Shown piece after piece: positions 43,622 through 52,147 of a stretch of DNA of 64,000 bases; positions within the stretch are counted from its first letter, which is position 1; each line of letters begins with the position of its first letter. The notes beneath the pieces are model-generated. The model was not told the origin of the DNA, did not search any database, and worked only from the letters and a program-made list of their open reading frames with translations. Both the position numbers and the translations under genes were made by a program. The stretch lies in contig CAILLK010000127.1 of the NCBI GenBank assembly GCA_903835005.1, positions 1 to 64,000 on the forward strand. The letters run 5' to 3'. The stretch comes from an uncultured Bacteroidota bacterium (GTDB lineage Bacteria > Bacteroidota > Bacteroidia > Chitinophagales > Chitinophagaceae).

Positions 43622-44032
43622 TTAATCAACTTCGGCCCCGGTAATATCAACCAGTACTGTACTGGCACCTTTTACATGGCTGAGTTTTACCTTAAAATTG
43701 TCTGAAGAATTAGGTTTCACCACATCATCAATTACCTTACTGTCTTTTTCTATTACAGATCCATCAGCGTCCTTGAAAATAATCTGCAGTTTCATGTTTT
43801 TATAGCTTACCAATGTGGCATTATTTGCTATCTCACCTTCTACTACCGTCTGGCCTATTATGTTGTTGCGCAGCGAACCTTTGACCTTAAGGAATTTCAG
43901 TGGATTGTCTGTTTCAGATTCCTTTAATGATTTCTTTTTCTCCTCATACTGTGCAGATGGGTGCGAGCTGTTGGCACTGTCGCAGGCGGAGAGGATCAAA
44001 CAAATTAAAGTGAGGCCGTAAAGACTTTTCAT
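43622..44032 (-). CDS. Small lipoprotein with FxLYD-like domain
   Basis: 136 aa; signal with lipobox ILSAC (Cys 17). The mature part has a charged linker (EEKKKSLKESETD) and a beta domain resembling the FxLYD family (VEGEIANNATLVSYKNMKLQI, SVIEKDSKVIDDVVKPNSSDNFKVKL). Lipid-anchored, probably periplasm-facing. Role unknown. A TAGTTTTG box lies 16 nt upstream of the ATG. Confidence 0.78.
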   Translation of the reverse strand: MKSLYGLTLICLILSACDSANSSHPSAQYEEKKKSLKESETDNPLKFLKVKGSLRNNIIGQTVVEGEIANNATLVSYKNMKLQIIFKDADGSVIEKDSKVIDDVVKPNSSDNFKVKLSHVKGASTVLVDITGAEVD

Positions 44033-44380
44033 AACTGAATTTTCACCTCAAAACTACCGTAATTATGGAAATAATACCAATTTTCAATTCACTGTTGCCG
44101 CTCATTTAATAGAGAATTTACAGATCAGCCATTATAAGCCTTCTGCAGGCTTTACCAGAAATATAGTAATCCATCTGGATTATGATCACAAATGGATAAA
44201 TTTACGGCTATGATGCGATTCAATTCTGAGATGGAACTCAAGTTGGTTAATGATTTTTTAATAGCTTTTTTAATCTGACCGGCCTATAAACACCAAAATA
44301 GCTTACTTTAGCACTTTCAGAAATTACACTGTTAATATATGAATTGCACTCATGCAAAACATTGAACTAACATCCGGAAT
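44033..44380. other. 348-nt divergent intergenic region
   Basis: AT-rich spacer between the lipoprotein (leftward) and the GT2 operon (rightward). Apart from a -7 box for the lipoprotein (44049-44056) and a one-mismatch TACTTTAG box near 44303 for the glycan operon, I see nothing in it. Confidence 0.4.
44049..44056 (-). promoter_or_regulatory. -7 box (TAGTTTTG) of the small lipoprotein gene
   Basis: Minus-strand match to TAnnTTTG, 16 nt upstream of the ATG at 44032. A TTGG about 20 nt further upstream is a weak -33 candidate. Confidence 0.45.
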
Positions 44381-45127
44381 ATGCACATAACTATAGTATT
44401 ACCTGCATACAATGAAGAAGATTCATTGCCTCCTTTATTGCAAAGGATCAATGAGGCTTACAACCTTTTTAAATGGGATGCCAGCGTACTTGTGGTAAAT
44501 GACGGCAGCAAGGATAATACACTTGGTGTTGCCCGTGGCTTTAAAGGCGATATCAAAGTAGAAGTGCTGGACATACAACCCAACAGCGGTCTGGCCAATG
44601 CCATAAACCAGGGTATGCGTAAAGCTATAGAGGGATTGAAAGATACGGATATAGTAGTAACGCTGGATGCTGATGACAGCCAAAACCCCTTTCTGATTCA
44701 ACGTATGATGCAGCAGATAGCCGAGGGAAGTGACCTGGTTATAGCATCACGATACCAGCCTGGGGCAAGAATAAAAGGGCTTAAGGCATCAAGGAAATTA
44801 TTCAGCTGGGCAGCAGGTATGCTGTTCCGGGTTTTTGTGGGCTTTGAAGGTATAAAGGACTATACCTGCGGATTCAGGGCATACCGGGTAGATATGCTGC
44901 GGAAAACCATCAAATATTACGGCGATAAATTCATTACGCAAAAAGGTTTTGGCTGCATGGTTGAAGTGCTGCTGAAAGTGGCCAGCCAGAGCGCTACTAT
45001 GAACGAGGTGCCTATGATACTGCGATACGACCTGAAGCAGGGTGTATCCAAAATGAATGTGCAGAAAACCATGAAGCAGACCCTGAAGCTTTTACTGGAC
45101 TATAAACTGGGCAGAATCAATCCATAA
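44381..45127 (+). CDS. DPM1-like family 2 glycosyltransferase (polyprenyl-phosphate sugar synthase type)
   Basis: 248 aa. ITIVLPAYNEEDSLPPLL, LVVNDGSKDNT, SGLANAINQGMRKA, DXD motif VVTLDADDSQNPF (about 94-106) and SRYQPGARIKGLKASRK are those of dolichyl/polyprenyl-phosphate mannose-type synthases. It probably loads a sugar onto undecaprenyl phosphate for the polytopic GT-C encoded 2 nt downstream. First gene of a three-gene operon with GT-C and wecB. Unlike the fusion at 33919-35109, it ends normally. Confidence 0.88.
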   Translation: MHITIVLPAYNEEDSLPPLLQRINEAYNLFKWDASVLVVNDGSKDNTLGVARGFKGDIKVEVLDIQPNSGLANAINQGMRKAIEGLKDTDIVVTLDADDSQNPFLIQRMMQQIAEGSDLVIASRYQPGARIKGLKASRKLFSWAAGMLFRVFVGFEGIKDYTCGFRAYRVDMLRKTIKYYGDKFITQKGFGCMVEVLLKVASQSATMNEVPMILRYDLKQGVSKMNVQKTMKQTLKLLLDYKLGRINP

Positions 45128-45129
45128 TA

Positions 45130-46590
45130 ATGGCAATGCAGGGAATATTCAGGAAAAGAGGATTAACTGAAATCATTAATCTTGTCTGCCTGATTACCGG
45201 TATTTTTATAATCATTCTGCTTCCTTTGAAAAAGGAGATATGGTATGATGAAACCGTTTCCATACTGATCTCAAAAGGCATCAGCCCGGATACAAAGCAG
45301 TTGTTTGCTGATAATACACCGGTTTCATCAGCTACGCTTCATCAGTTCAATACCATTCCTCATGTATTTGAAGCAACTGTAAGCGACAATGCCAACAGCT
45401 TTATCTATAATCTGGCTTTGCACTGGTATACTCAATTGTGCGGCAATACTATTGCCGGATATATGTGGTTTTCTAAGCTGATAGCCATAGCCACCCTGAT
45501 TGCATTCTGGTTTCTTTGCAAGTTGTTTTTCAATAACAACATTTTTACTTCTGTAGCCATTCTGTTACTTTCCACCGATATTGACTTCGTAGCCATGAGC
45601 CATGAGATACGGGCTTATGCTATGGGCATTTTGTTTATAACATTGGCTGCTGTCAATTTTTATAAATTCATGTACCGCGCAGAGAAGCCTGTATGGCTTT
45701 TCCTTACAGGCCTATTTTCGGTGGCTGCTGTGCTGTGCCATTTCCTGAGTGTGTATGTGGTAGTTGTATTCCTGGTGGCGCTGATATATAATAAGGGGCG
45801 GGCATTGTTTGCCACTAAAAATATAATTGCAATTGTAATGCCTGTGCTGATGATTGCCGCTTACTTTTTGGGTACTTATTCCGGCCTGCAAACCATGAGC
45901 CGTCAGAACCATGAAATACAGGAAAGAGCTCTTGCTGCCGGTTTCAGCAACCTTGAAGTAATGAGCCGGGCCATGAAGTTTACGGCTGTGAACCTCAAGC
46001 TGGTATTCCCTTCTTTTATGGGCAGCAGGCAGGTAATCATTATGTCTTTCCTTTTGGCGGTTGCACTTTATGGGGCAGGAATAAAACTGGCAAAAGATAA
46101 AGAGCAGAAAAGCACCCTTCATCTTCTGCTTGCCCTCAGTGCAGGCAGCAGTATTTTCCTGGCTTTATTGTGTGCAAAGTCGCACCATTATACGGCGCTT
46201 TATTACCGGTATTTTTCGTTTTGTCTGCCATTCTGTTGCCTGTTTGTTGCCTATCTGCTTTACTTGTTTTTTACGTCGCCCAGGATTAAAAATGCCATTG
46301 CATCAGGAATTGCAGTTGTAATTATTTTGCCTTCCGTTCTGTTGTTTGTTCAATGGGTTAAAAATACAAAGCCTGTACAAAAATATAACTTTACTGATGT
46401 CGCAGGAATTATAACAGCTTCGGGATATAATAAAATTGAAGTACCCCAATGGCGCGATGCCTTTCTGATAAATGCACTTTTGCCTGATGGGTATAAAATA
46501 GATTATTTTCGCAACCCGGCAGCTACTGAATTTACTGTTTATAAAGCTGAGGGGATAACTAAAATTCCGGTTATCAGAAACGACGAATAG
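45130..46590 (+). CDS. GT-C (GT39/PMT-like) polytopic glycosyltransferase
   Basis: 486 aa with about ten to twelve TM helices. The catalytic acidic pair of the first periplasmic loop is visible in KKEIWYDETVSIL (about residue 37-41), and MSHEIRAYAMGILFITLAAVNFY is the second conserved GT39-type loop. It would transfer a sugar from a polyprenyl-phosphate donor outside the cytoplasm. It follows the DPM1-like GT2 by 2 nt and precedes wecB by 6 nt, so donor synthesis, sugar modification and transfer are encoded together. Confidence 0.85.
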   Translation: MAMQGIFRKRGLTEIINLVCLITGIFIIILLPLKKEIWYDETVSILISKGISPDTKQLFADNTPVSSATLHQFNTIPHVFEATVSDNANSFIYNLALHWYTQLCGNTIAGYMWFSKLIAIATLIAFWFLCKLFFNNNIFTSVAILLLSTDIDFVAMSHEIRAYAMGILFITLAAVNFYKFMYRAEKPVWLFLTGLFSVAAVLCHFLSVYVVVVFLVALIYNKGRALFATKNIIAIVMPVLMIAAYFLGTYSGLQTMSRQNHEIQERALAAGFSNLEVMSRAMKFTAVNLKLVFPSFMGSRQVIIMSFLLAVALYGAGIKLAKDKEQKSTLHLLLALSAGSSIFLALLCAKSHHYTALYYRYFSFCLPFCCLFVAYLLYLFFTSPRIKNAIASGIAVVIILPSVLLFVQWVKNTKPVQKYNFTDVAGIITASGYNKIEVPQWRDAFLINALLPDGYKIDYFRNPAATEFTVYKAEGITKIPVIRNDE

Positions 46591-46596
46591 CGCAAC

Positions 46597-47709
46597 ATGA
46601 AGAAGAAAGTAATTATTTTTTTAGGTACACGGCCCGAGGCCATAAAGCTGGCACCTGTGTTAGATGTATTGATGGCGGATGATCATTTTGAAACGATCGT
46701 ATGCTCTTCGGGCCAGCATAAAGAAATGCTGCAGCAGGTGATTGATTTTTTTAAAATCCCAGTCCACTATACACTTGATGTAATGGAGCCCAACCAGCAA
46801 CTGGCCGGGCTTACCGCAAAGCTCCTGGTGAAGATCAATGAGCTATTGCTTCAGGAAAAGCCTGATTACATCATTGTGCAGGGCGATACCACCACCACAT
46901 TTGCCGCATCGCTGGCTGCCTTTTACAACAAGATAAAAGTGCTGCATGTAGAGGCCGGTTTGCGTACCTTCAATAAGTTCTCACCATTCCCTGAAGAGAT
47001 TAACAGGGTGATGACTACAAGGGTTGCCGACTTCCATTATCCGCCCACAGAGCAATCGCGGCAGAATCTGCTGTCTGAGGGTATACCAGCCGATAAGGTA
47101 TTGGTGACCGGAAATACGGTAATAGATGCGCTCTTTCTGGGGTTAAAGAAAATTGAGAACAGCATACCTGCCGGAATTACGGATCTGAACCTGCAGAATA
47201 TTAAAAACTACATTCTCATTACTATGCACCGCCGCGAGAACCACGGTGAAGGAATCAGAAACATATGCATTGCCCTGAAAAGGATAGCAGAGGATGCCAA
47301 TATACCGGTAATATTCCCTGTGCACCTGAACCCTAATGTGAAGAATGTGGTACATGAACTGTTGGGCAACCACCCACTGATACACCTTACTCCGCCGTTT
47401 GCTTATCCTGAATTTCTGTGGCTGCTGGACAACTCCAGGCTGATACTGACCGACAGCGGAGGTGTGCAGGAAGAAGCGCCGTCGCTGGGAAAGCCGGTAT
47501 TGCTGCTGAGAGATACCACCGAGCGGCCGGAAGCGCTGCAGGCAGGCACCGTGGTAAAAGTGGGCAGCGATACAGAACTGATATATAAAGAAGCGATGCA
47601 CCTGCTTACCAATAAGGAGGCTTATGAGGCTATGTCGGGCAGATCGAACCCTTATGGGGATGGTAAGGCAGCTGGGCGTATCCTGGAATCGATGCGGGCA
47701 TTGGAGTAA
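46597..47709 (+). CDS. wecB: UDP-N-acetylglucosamine 2-epimerase (non-hydrolysing)
   Basis: 370 aa. Converts UDP-GlcNAc to UDP-ManNAc. GT-B fold: IFLGTRPEAIKLAPVL, SSGQHKEMLQQVIDFF, VQGDTTTTFAASLAAF, LHVEAGLRTF, PFPEEINRVMTTRVADFHYPPTE, TMHRRENHG, TDSGGVQEEAPSLGKPVLLLRDTTERPEAL: all diagnostic, including the Asp, Glu and His catalytic residues. Full length. Last gene of the GT2/GT-C/wecB operon. Confidence 0.95.
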   Translation: MKKKVIIFLGTRPEAIKLAPVLDVLMADDHFETIVCSSGQHKEMLQQVIDFFKIPVHYTLDVMEPNQQLAGLTAKLLVKINELLLQEKPDYIIVQGDTTTTFAASLAAFYNKIKVLHVEAGLRTFNKFSPFPEEINRVMTTRVADFHYPPTEQSRQNLLSEGIPADKVLVTGNTVIDALFLGLKKIENSIPAGITDLNLQNIKNYILITMHRRENHGEGIRNICIALKRIAEDANIPVIFPVHLNPNVKNVVHELLGNHPLIHLTPPFAYPEFLWLLDNSRLILTDSGGVQEEAPSLGKPVLLLRDTTERPEALQAGTVVKVGSDTELIYKEAMHLLTNKEAYEAMSGRSNPYGDGKAAGRILESMRALE

Positions 47710-47797
47710 ATAAGTTCAACCGCAACAGGGGCTAAGGTTTTGCAAAGATGGAGCTAAGGCATTTCGACATAGATTATTTGGATCAACTTATTATTTT

Positions 47798-48532
47798 ATG
47801 AACACTTCTGGAAATACGATTCTTATTACTGGCGCTACATCGGGCATAGGGCTGGCTTTTGCAGAGCAGTTTGTGCATGAGGGCAATACCGTTATCATTT
47901 GTGGCCGCAGGGCAGACAGGCTTGCTGAAATCAAAGATAAACATCCGGGCATCATTACCCGGGTTTGTGATATTACCAGCGAACACCAGAGGGCTGAACT
48001 GCACGACTGGGTTATAACCAATTATCCTGCTGTGAATGTGCTCATCAACAATGCCGGGATACAACTGGTTACCGACCTGACCAAGCCTGTAGACATTGAC
48101 CTGGTGCGGATGGAAATGGAAACCAACTTTATAGCGCCGGTGCACCTTGCGTCGTTATTTGCTGAGCATCTTAAAACGGCCAGAGACCCTGCCATTATCA
48201 ATATATCATCGGGACTGGCCTTTGTGCCAATAGCTTTTATGCCGGTATATTGCGCTACCAAGGCTGCTATTCATTCGCTTACATTATCTCTGCGGCACCA
48301 GTTGAAAAATACGCCTGTCAAGGTTTTCGAGATAGCCCCGCCATCCGTGGATACCGAACTTGGACACCAGCGCAGGGAAGATAAGACCCAGACTCATGGC
48401 GGAATACCAATACAGGAATTTCTTACGGAGGCTATGGATGCGCTGAAGAATGATATTCTGGAGGCGCCTATCGGGCAGTCGAAAGGGTTGAGGGCTAAAC
48501 GTGAAGATTTGTTTGGCGCGATGAACCAATAG
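47798..48532 (+). CDS. Short-chain dehydrogenase/reductase, DltE-like
   Basis: 244 aa. Rossmann SDR with cofactor motif TGATSGIG (11-18), VLINNAGIQ, catalytic Ser in INISSGLAF and YCATK (Tyr-x-x-x-Lys). The opening NTILITGATSGIGLAFAEQF, then VIICGRRADRL, and NYPAVNVLINNAG closely match the DltE branch of SDRs found near D-alanylation or lipid genes. Substrate unknown. It stands 88 nt after wecB, so a separate unit is possible. Confidence 0.9.
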   Translation: MNTSGNTILITGATSGIGLAFAEQFVHEGNTVIICGRRADRLAEIKDKHPGIITRVCDITSEHQRAELHDWVITNYPAVNVLINNAGIQLVTDLTKPVDIDLVRMEMETNFIAPVHLASLFAEHLKTARDPAIINISSGLAFVPIAFMPVYCATKAAIHSLTLSLRHQLKNTPVKVFEIAPPSVDTELGHQRREDKTQTHGGIPIQEFLTEAMDALKNDILEAPIGQSKGLRAKREDLFGAMNQ

Positions 48533-48789
48533 GTGGTTTCCAGTTTGCAGTTGACAATTGGCAGTTGACATTTTACCGTTTGATCTGCCCCGGCTAATAT
48601 CTGAACCAACTCCAGCAGGGCAGCCCCTTATTCTATCACTAAGGGCAGGCTATGGTGGGGCGTATTTATAGTTTCTGATGTAGTTCGCTAACAGGAACAA
48701 AGTGCGATGCGCATATGTTTCTTTTGGTGGGTATAGGGCAATAAATTCAGTTGTCCAGCACCTCACAGGTGCGGGACAACTAATGACCT
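48533..48789. other. Intergenic region with a hairpin and short repeats
   Basis: 257 nt between convergent genes. It holds GCAGTTGACA twice (48547-48556, 48561-48570) and a long palindrome at 48749-48781. No gene seen. Confidence 0.5.
48749..48781. repeat. REP-like palindrome / bidirectional terminator candidate
   Basis: AGTTGTCC-A-GCACCT, loop CAC, AGGTGC-G-GGACAACT: 14 bp of pairing with one 1x1 internal mismatch. It has no long T run and lies 8 nt before the end of the cyanophycinase-like gene. Confidence 0.6.
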
Positions 48790-49662
48790 TTAATCTTCCG
48801 GAATTACGATCTCGGCGCCATGAAACTTGCGGGTTTCCATGTTGTACTGATCGCCTTTAGACATGATGTGTACAATGATATTCTCTACCGAAATGGGCTT
48901 GCCGAATTCGATATCGGCTATGTTGTTATACTCAATGTTTTTTCCGTCAATGATAACCACACTGCCTGAACCTATTGCTTCCAGAATAATTCCTTTGGAA
49001 ACTATGATTCCTGTATCCTCGCCAAGGCCTACGCCTATTGCGCCCGGCTGCTGTGCTACTGCCTGAGCCAGCCTGTTGAAACGGCCCCGCTTATCGAAAT
49101 GGGTATCTATGATCGCATATCTGAGCAGGCCAAGGCCTGTGGTTATTTTTACTTCGCCCTTAAGGTGCGCAAGGCTGGCGTTGCCTTCATAGATCATGGT
49201 TTGACCCATTGCCATGGCTCCGGCGCTGGTGCCCGCTACTACAAAATTCTCGTGCTTGAACCGGTCTGTAAGAATATCAAGGAATTCGGTGCCGCCAAAA
49301 ATAGACGACAACCGCAGCTGGTTGCCCCCCGAAATCATAACACAATTGCAGGCCTTAAGGCGGTCCAGGAATTCTGGCTTTCCGGCATCTTCTCGGTTGC
49401 GTATGCGCAGATGGCCAATGTTGTTGCAACCCAGTTTATGAAATGCGTCGATGTAATTCTGGGCTACTTCATCTGGTATGGATGATGCTGTAGTAACAAC
49501 CTCTACATGAGGCTCCGGCCCATCTATAAGACTCACAATATTTTTAAGTATGCCCAGCTCCATGAAGTTGAGCCTGTTGCGCTGAAGGATTCCCTTTTCA
49601 AGATCTGTTCCTTTATCTTCCGCCCCACCTACTGCTACTAAATGCCCTTGAGGATATGCCAC
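48790..49662 (-). CDS. Cyanophycinase-like S51 peptidase
   Basis: 290 aa starting at GTG 49662 (no in-frame ATG upstream). Class I glutamine-amidotransferase-like fold with nucleophile Ser 146 in AGTSAGAM, His in IIDTHFDKRGRFNRL and an acidic residue in GLGEDTG, plus the N-terminal LVAVGGAEDKG and TTASSIPDEV of cyanophycinases. The family hydrolyses cyanophycin to beta-Asp-Arg dipeptides. Cyanophycin synthetase is not seen in this window, so the storage-polymer role is unproven here, and other isopeptidase activities are possible. Confidence 0.87.
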   Translation of the reverse strand: MAYPQGHLVAVGGAEDKGTDLEKGILQRNRLNFMELGILKNIVSLIDGPEPHVEVVTTASSIPDEVAQNYIDAFHKLGCNNIGHLRIRNREDAGKPEFLDRLKACNCVMISGGNQLRLSSIFGGTEFLDILTDRFKHENFVVAGTSAGAMAMGQTMIYEGNASLAHLKGEVKITTGLGLLRYAIIDTHFDKRGRFNRLAQAVAQQPGAIGVGLGEDTGIIVSKGIILEAIGSGSVVIIDGKNIEYNNIADIEFGKPISVENIIVHIMSKGDQYNMETRKFHGAEIVIPED

Positions 49663-49883
49663 CTGGTATTGCTGTATTTTTATAAATGAAAAAAGTTAAA
49701 CGGCAATATTAACAAATTAATCTGAGAGCTGAATTACCGGGTTATGCACATAGGTGCAATTCATATTGTTGCCGGCAAGTATTTATTTTACAAGTGCGGC
49801 TCCGGCCACACTACTAAATAAATAAAAGAGAACACTTGAAATTCAGCCTGGAACATTATTATTAATTGTTGTTGGAGGTATAA

Positions 49884-50966
49884 CTATTCATCACCTTTCA
49901 GTACTTTATTATTCTGTTCCAATACTGCCAACTGGCGCCTGATACTCTCGTGGTGTATTTTTTCGTAAACCTCTACTATAAAATCTTTGGGCAACTGATG
50001 TAGTGCTGCCCTTTCTGCCCGGGTATCTACTATTTCGCGCCAGCGGCCGGGCTGATAGGCGGTTAGGTTGCATTCGCGCTTTATGATTCCCATTTTTTCA
50101 CTCAGCTCCATTCGCTTGCCTATCAGGTCTATTATCTCGGCATCCAGGCTGTCCATCAGCTGGCGGAGGTATTCCAGTTGCACCAGTCCGCTCATATCGT
50201 CAGTGAATTCTTCGCGGACAATTAGGCTTTGCAATATCAGTTTCAGGGCTGCCGGGGTTACCTGCTGGGCGGCATCCGTCCATGCATTATCAGGATCAGG
50301 GTGCGTTTCTATCATGAGGCCGTCGAAATGCATATCCAGTGCCTTCTGGGCTATTTCGGCAATGCGGTTCCTGTTGCCGGTGATATGGCTGGGGTCACAG
50401 ATCAGGGTTAATTCAGGGCGGCGGCGTTTCAGTTCTATAGGTATGGGCCAGTTAGGCTGGTTGCGATAGCCCACCGCCGAAGTATATCCGGAAAAGCCCC
50501 GGTGTATTGCGGCTACCTCGCGGGTGCCCGAGACCTCGAATCGCTCAATGGCGCCTTGCCATAGATCAACATCGGCATTGACCGGGTTTTTGACCATTAC
50601 CGGAATATTTACCCCCTTTAATGCATCGGCCAGGTGCTGCACCTGGAAGGGGTTGACAGTAGTGCGGGCTCCTATCCAAAATACATCAGCACCATATTTC
50701 AGGGCCAGATCAATGTGGGCAGGTTCTGCTACTTCTACTGATATAGGAATATTGTATGTTGCTTTAGCTTCTGCAAGCCACTGCAGTGCCTGTTCTCCAT
50801 TGCCCTCAAATGAACCGGGCCGGGTGCGGGGTTTCCAGACACCCGCGCGGAATAAATTTACGCTTATAGCCGATAAGGCTTGTGCAGTGGTCATTACCTG
50901 CTCCCGGGTCTCAGCACTGCAGGGGCCGGCAATAATAAATGGTTTGGCTTTTTTGAAAAAAGACAT
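49884..50966 (-). CDS. Bifunctional 3-deoxy-7-phosphoheptulonate synthase / chorismate mutase
   Basis: 360 aa. Residues 1-265 are a type Ibeta DAHP synthase: FIIAGPCSAETREQV, FRAGVWKPRTRPGSFEG, VMVKNPVNADVDLWQGAIER, ICDPSHITGNR and IETHPDPDNAW. Residues about 266-360 are an AroQ chorismate mutase (LMDSLDAEIIDLIGKRMELSEKMGIIKRE). Joining entry and branch-point enzymes of aromatic biosynthesis allows feedback by prephenate/chorismate, as in other Bacteroidota. The -7 box ends 4 nt before the ATG, suggesting a leaderless mRNA. Confidence 0.95.
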   Translation of the reverse strand: MSFFKKAKPFIIAGPCSAETREQVMTTAQALSAISVNLFRAGVWKPRTRPGSFEGNGEQALQWLAEAKATYNIPISVEVAEPAHIDLALKYGADVFWIGARTTVNPFQVQHLADALKGVNIPVMVKNPVNADVDLWQGAIERFEVSGTREVAAIHRGFSGYTSAVGYRNQPNWPIPIELKRRRPELTLICDPSHITGNRNRIAEIAQKALDMHFDGLMIETHPDPDNAWTDAAQQVTPAALKLILQSLIVREEFTDDMSGLVQLEYLRQLMDSLDAEIIDLIGKRMELSEKMGIIKRECNLTAYQPGRWREIVDTRAERAALHQLPKDFIVEVYEKIHHESIRRQLAVLEQNNKVLKGDE

Positions 50967-50970
50967 ACTG

Positions 50971-50978
50971 CAAAGGTA
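50971..50978 (-). promoter_or_regulatory. -7 box (TACCTTTG) abutting the DAHP synthase start
   Basis: Minus strand TACCTTTG, followed by CAGT and then ATG. Predicted transcription start falls on or next to the start codon: leaderless mRNA. Confidence 0.55.
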
Positions 50979-51078
50979 GGGGGATTGGGTGATAGGTTAA
51001 TCGGTTGATAGAGGGATAAGTTGGCAGGTTAAAAAATTAATATAATATGTTTATGTGTAAGTTTATAAGGTGCCCGGT

Positions 51079-51103
51079 AGAGACGTTGCAGTGCAACGTC
51101 TCT
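51079..51103. repeat. 25-nt palindrome AGAGACGTTGCA-g-TGCAACGTCTCT
   Basis: Perfect 12-bp arms with a single central base. It resembles the GTAGAGACGTTGCA palindromes that are dispersed in many Bacteroidota and cyanobacterial genomes. One copy in this window. Confidence 0.7.
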
Positions 51104-51136
51104 GCTATAGTAATAAATCTCTGCTATAGTAATAAA
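51099..51136. repeat. 19-bp tandem duplication
   Basis: TCTCTGCTATAGTAATAAA occurs twice back to back (51099-51117 and 51118-51136), the first copy starting inside the right arm of the palindrome. Probable replication slippage or palindrome-induced duplication downstream of trmB. Confidence 0.75.
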
Positions 51137-51164
51137 TAGGTATATTTTTAAAGAAGCAAATGAA

Positions 51165-51884
51165 TCATTCATCCGTATCCTCCGGTTGTTCCGGCTCATT
51201 TTCTTCCTCTTCATGTTTTCCAAAACGGCCGGTTAAAACTATAGGCGCTTCGGGCAGGGAAAAACTGATGAAATAAATGGTCCGGCCTTCGGCGAGGTGC
51301 ATTTTCTCGTAAAAAGTCTGGATGGCGAGGGAACCTGTGGCAAGGCCTTTTCCGTAAATATCGGCTATATTTTCGTGAATAATGCAGCCTTCCTCCGCAA
51401 TGGTTTCGAGTGTAAAATCATAGAGTTCTTTTGAGTCGGTTTTGAGGTTTATGGTTGCTCCGGGTTTCAGGATCTGCTGGTACAGATGCAGGAAGCGGGG
51501 ATGGGTGAGGCGGTTCTTGGCTTTTTTAAGGAAGGGATCAGGAAATATAATCCAGATTTGTGCTACCTCGCCGGGGGCAAAATAATTGGTTATCTGCCCG
51601 ATGTGTATGCGCAGAAAACCAACATTATCCAGGCCTTCGGTGAGCGCTGTAGTTGCTCCCCTGTATATTCGGTTGCCTTTTATATCTACTCCAATGTAGT
51701 TCTTCTCTTTATGTTCACGGCCCAGGCCCACGCTATACTCACCCTTGCCACAAGCCAGCTCGAGGGTAATAGGGTGGTCGTTGCGAAAAAAAGTTTTCCA
51801 GTTGCCCGGCATGTTTTCGGGGTACTGCAGCACATTTTTGTAAGTATCAATAGCCTGGAATTTGATCAGTTTTTTATGTCCCAT
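51165..51884 (-). CDS. trmB: tRNA (guanine-N7-)-methyltransferase
   Basis: 239 aa from ATG 51884; the track start at 51893 is a TTG inside the -7 box and is rejected. Rossmann methyltransferase with TLELACGKGEYSVGLG, GVDIKGNRIYRGA, and the TrmB-specific IFPDPFLKKAKNRLTHPRFLHLY. It forms m7G46 in the tRNA variable loop. A Glu/Asp-rich tail (EEEENEPEQPEDTDE) follows the domain. The -7 box ends 6 nt before the ATG, so the mRNA may be leaderless. Confidence 0.94.
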   Translation of the reverse strand: MGHKKLIKFQAIDTYKNVLQYPENMPGNWKTFFRNDHPITLELACGKGEYSVGLGREHKEKNYIGVDIKGNRIYRGATTALTEGLDNVGFLRIHIGQITNYFAPGEVAQIWIIFPDPFLKKAKNRLTHPRFLHLYQQILKPGATINLKTDSKELYDFTLETIAEEGCIIHENIADIYGKGLATGSLAIQTFYEKMHLAEGRTIYFISFSLPEAPIVLTGRFGKHEEEENEPEQPEDTDE

Positions 51885-51890
51885 GAGTAG

Positions 51891-51898
51891 CAAAGGTA
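51891..51898 (-). promoter_or_regulatory. -7 box (TACCTTTG) abutting the trmB start
   Basis: Minus strand TACCTTTG followed by CTACTC and ATG. It decides the start codon: the upstream TTG lies within the box. No -33 TTTG seen. Confidence 0.55.
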
Positions 51899-52092
51899 CG
51901 TTTTACGGAATTTCTGGTGCTTTTGAGCCTGGGTTTTAAATAAACTGATTAAAAGATAGCCGGATTCATTGTAAAAGCTAGCATGAGAATTTCCATGTAG
52001 ATAATATGATGTATGTATATTGTTTTGAATTTTAGTTAGATGAATTAATGGTAAATTAACTTACAAATTGACGACTATGATACATAGCCAAC

Positions 52093-52100
52093 TACTTTTG
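52093..52100 (+). promoter_or_regulatory. -7 box (TACTTTTG) of the first choice-of-anchor V gene
   Basis: Matches TAnnTTTG, 47 nt upstream of the ATG. An ATTG 22 nt upstream is a weak -33. Confidence 0.5.
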
Positions 52101-52147
52101 CGCTTTTAAGTTTAAGATAAAACACAATATAATAACAGCAATTAATT

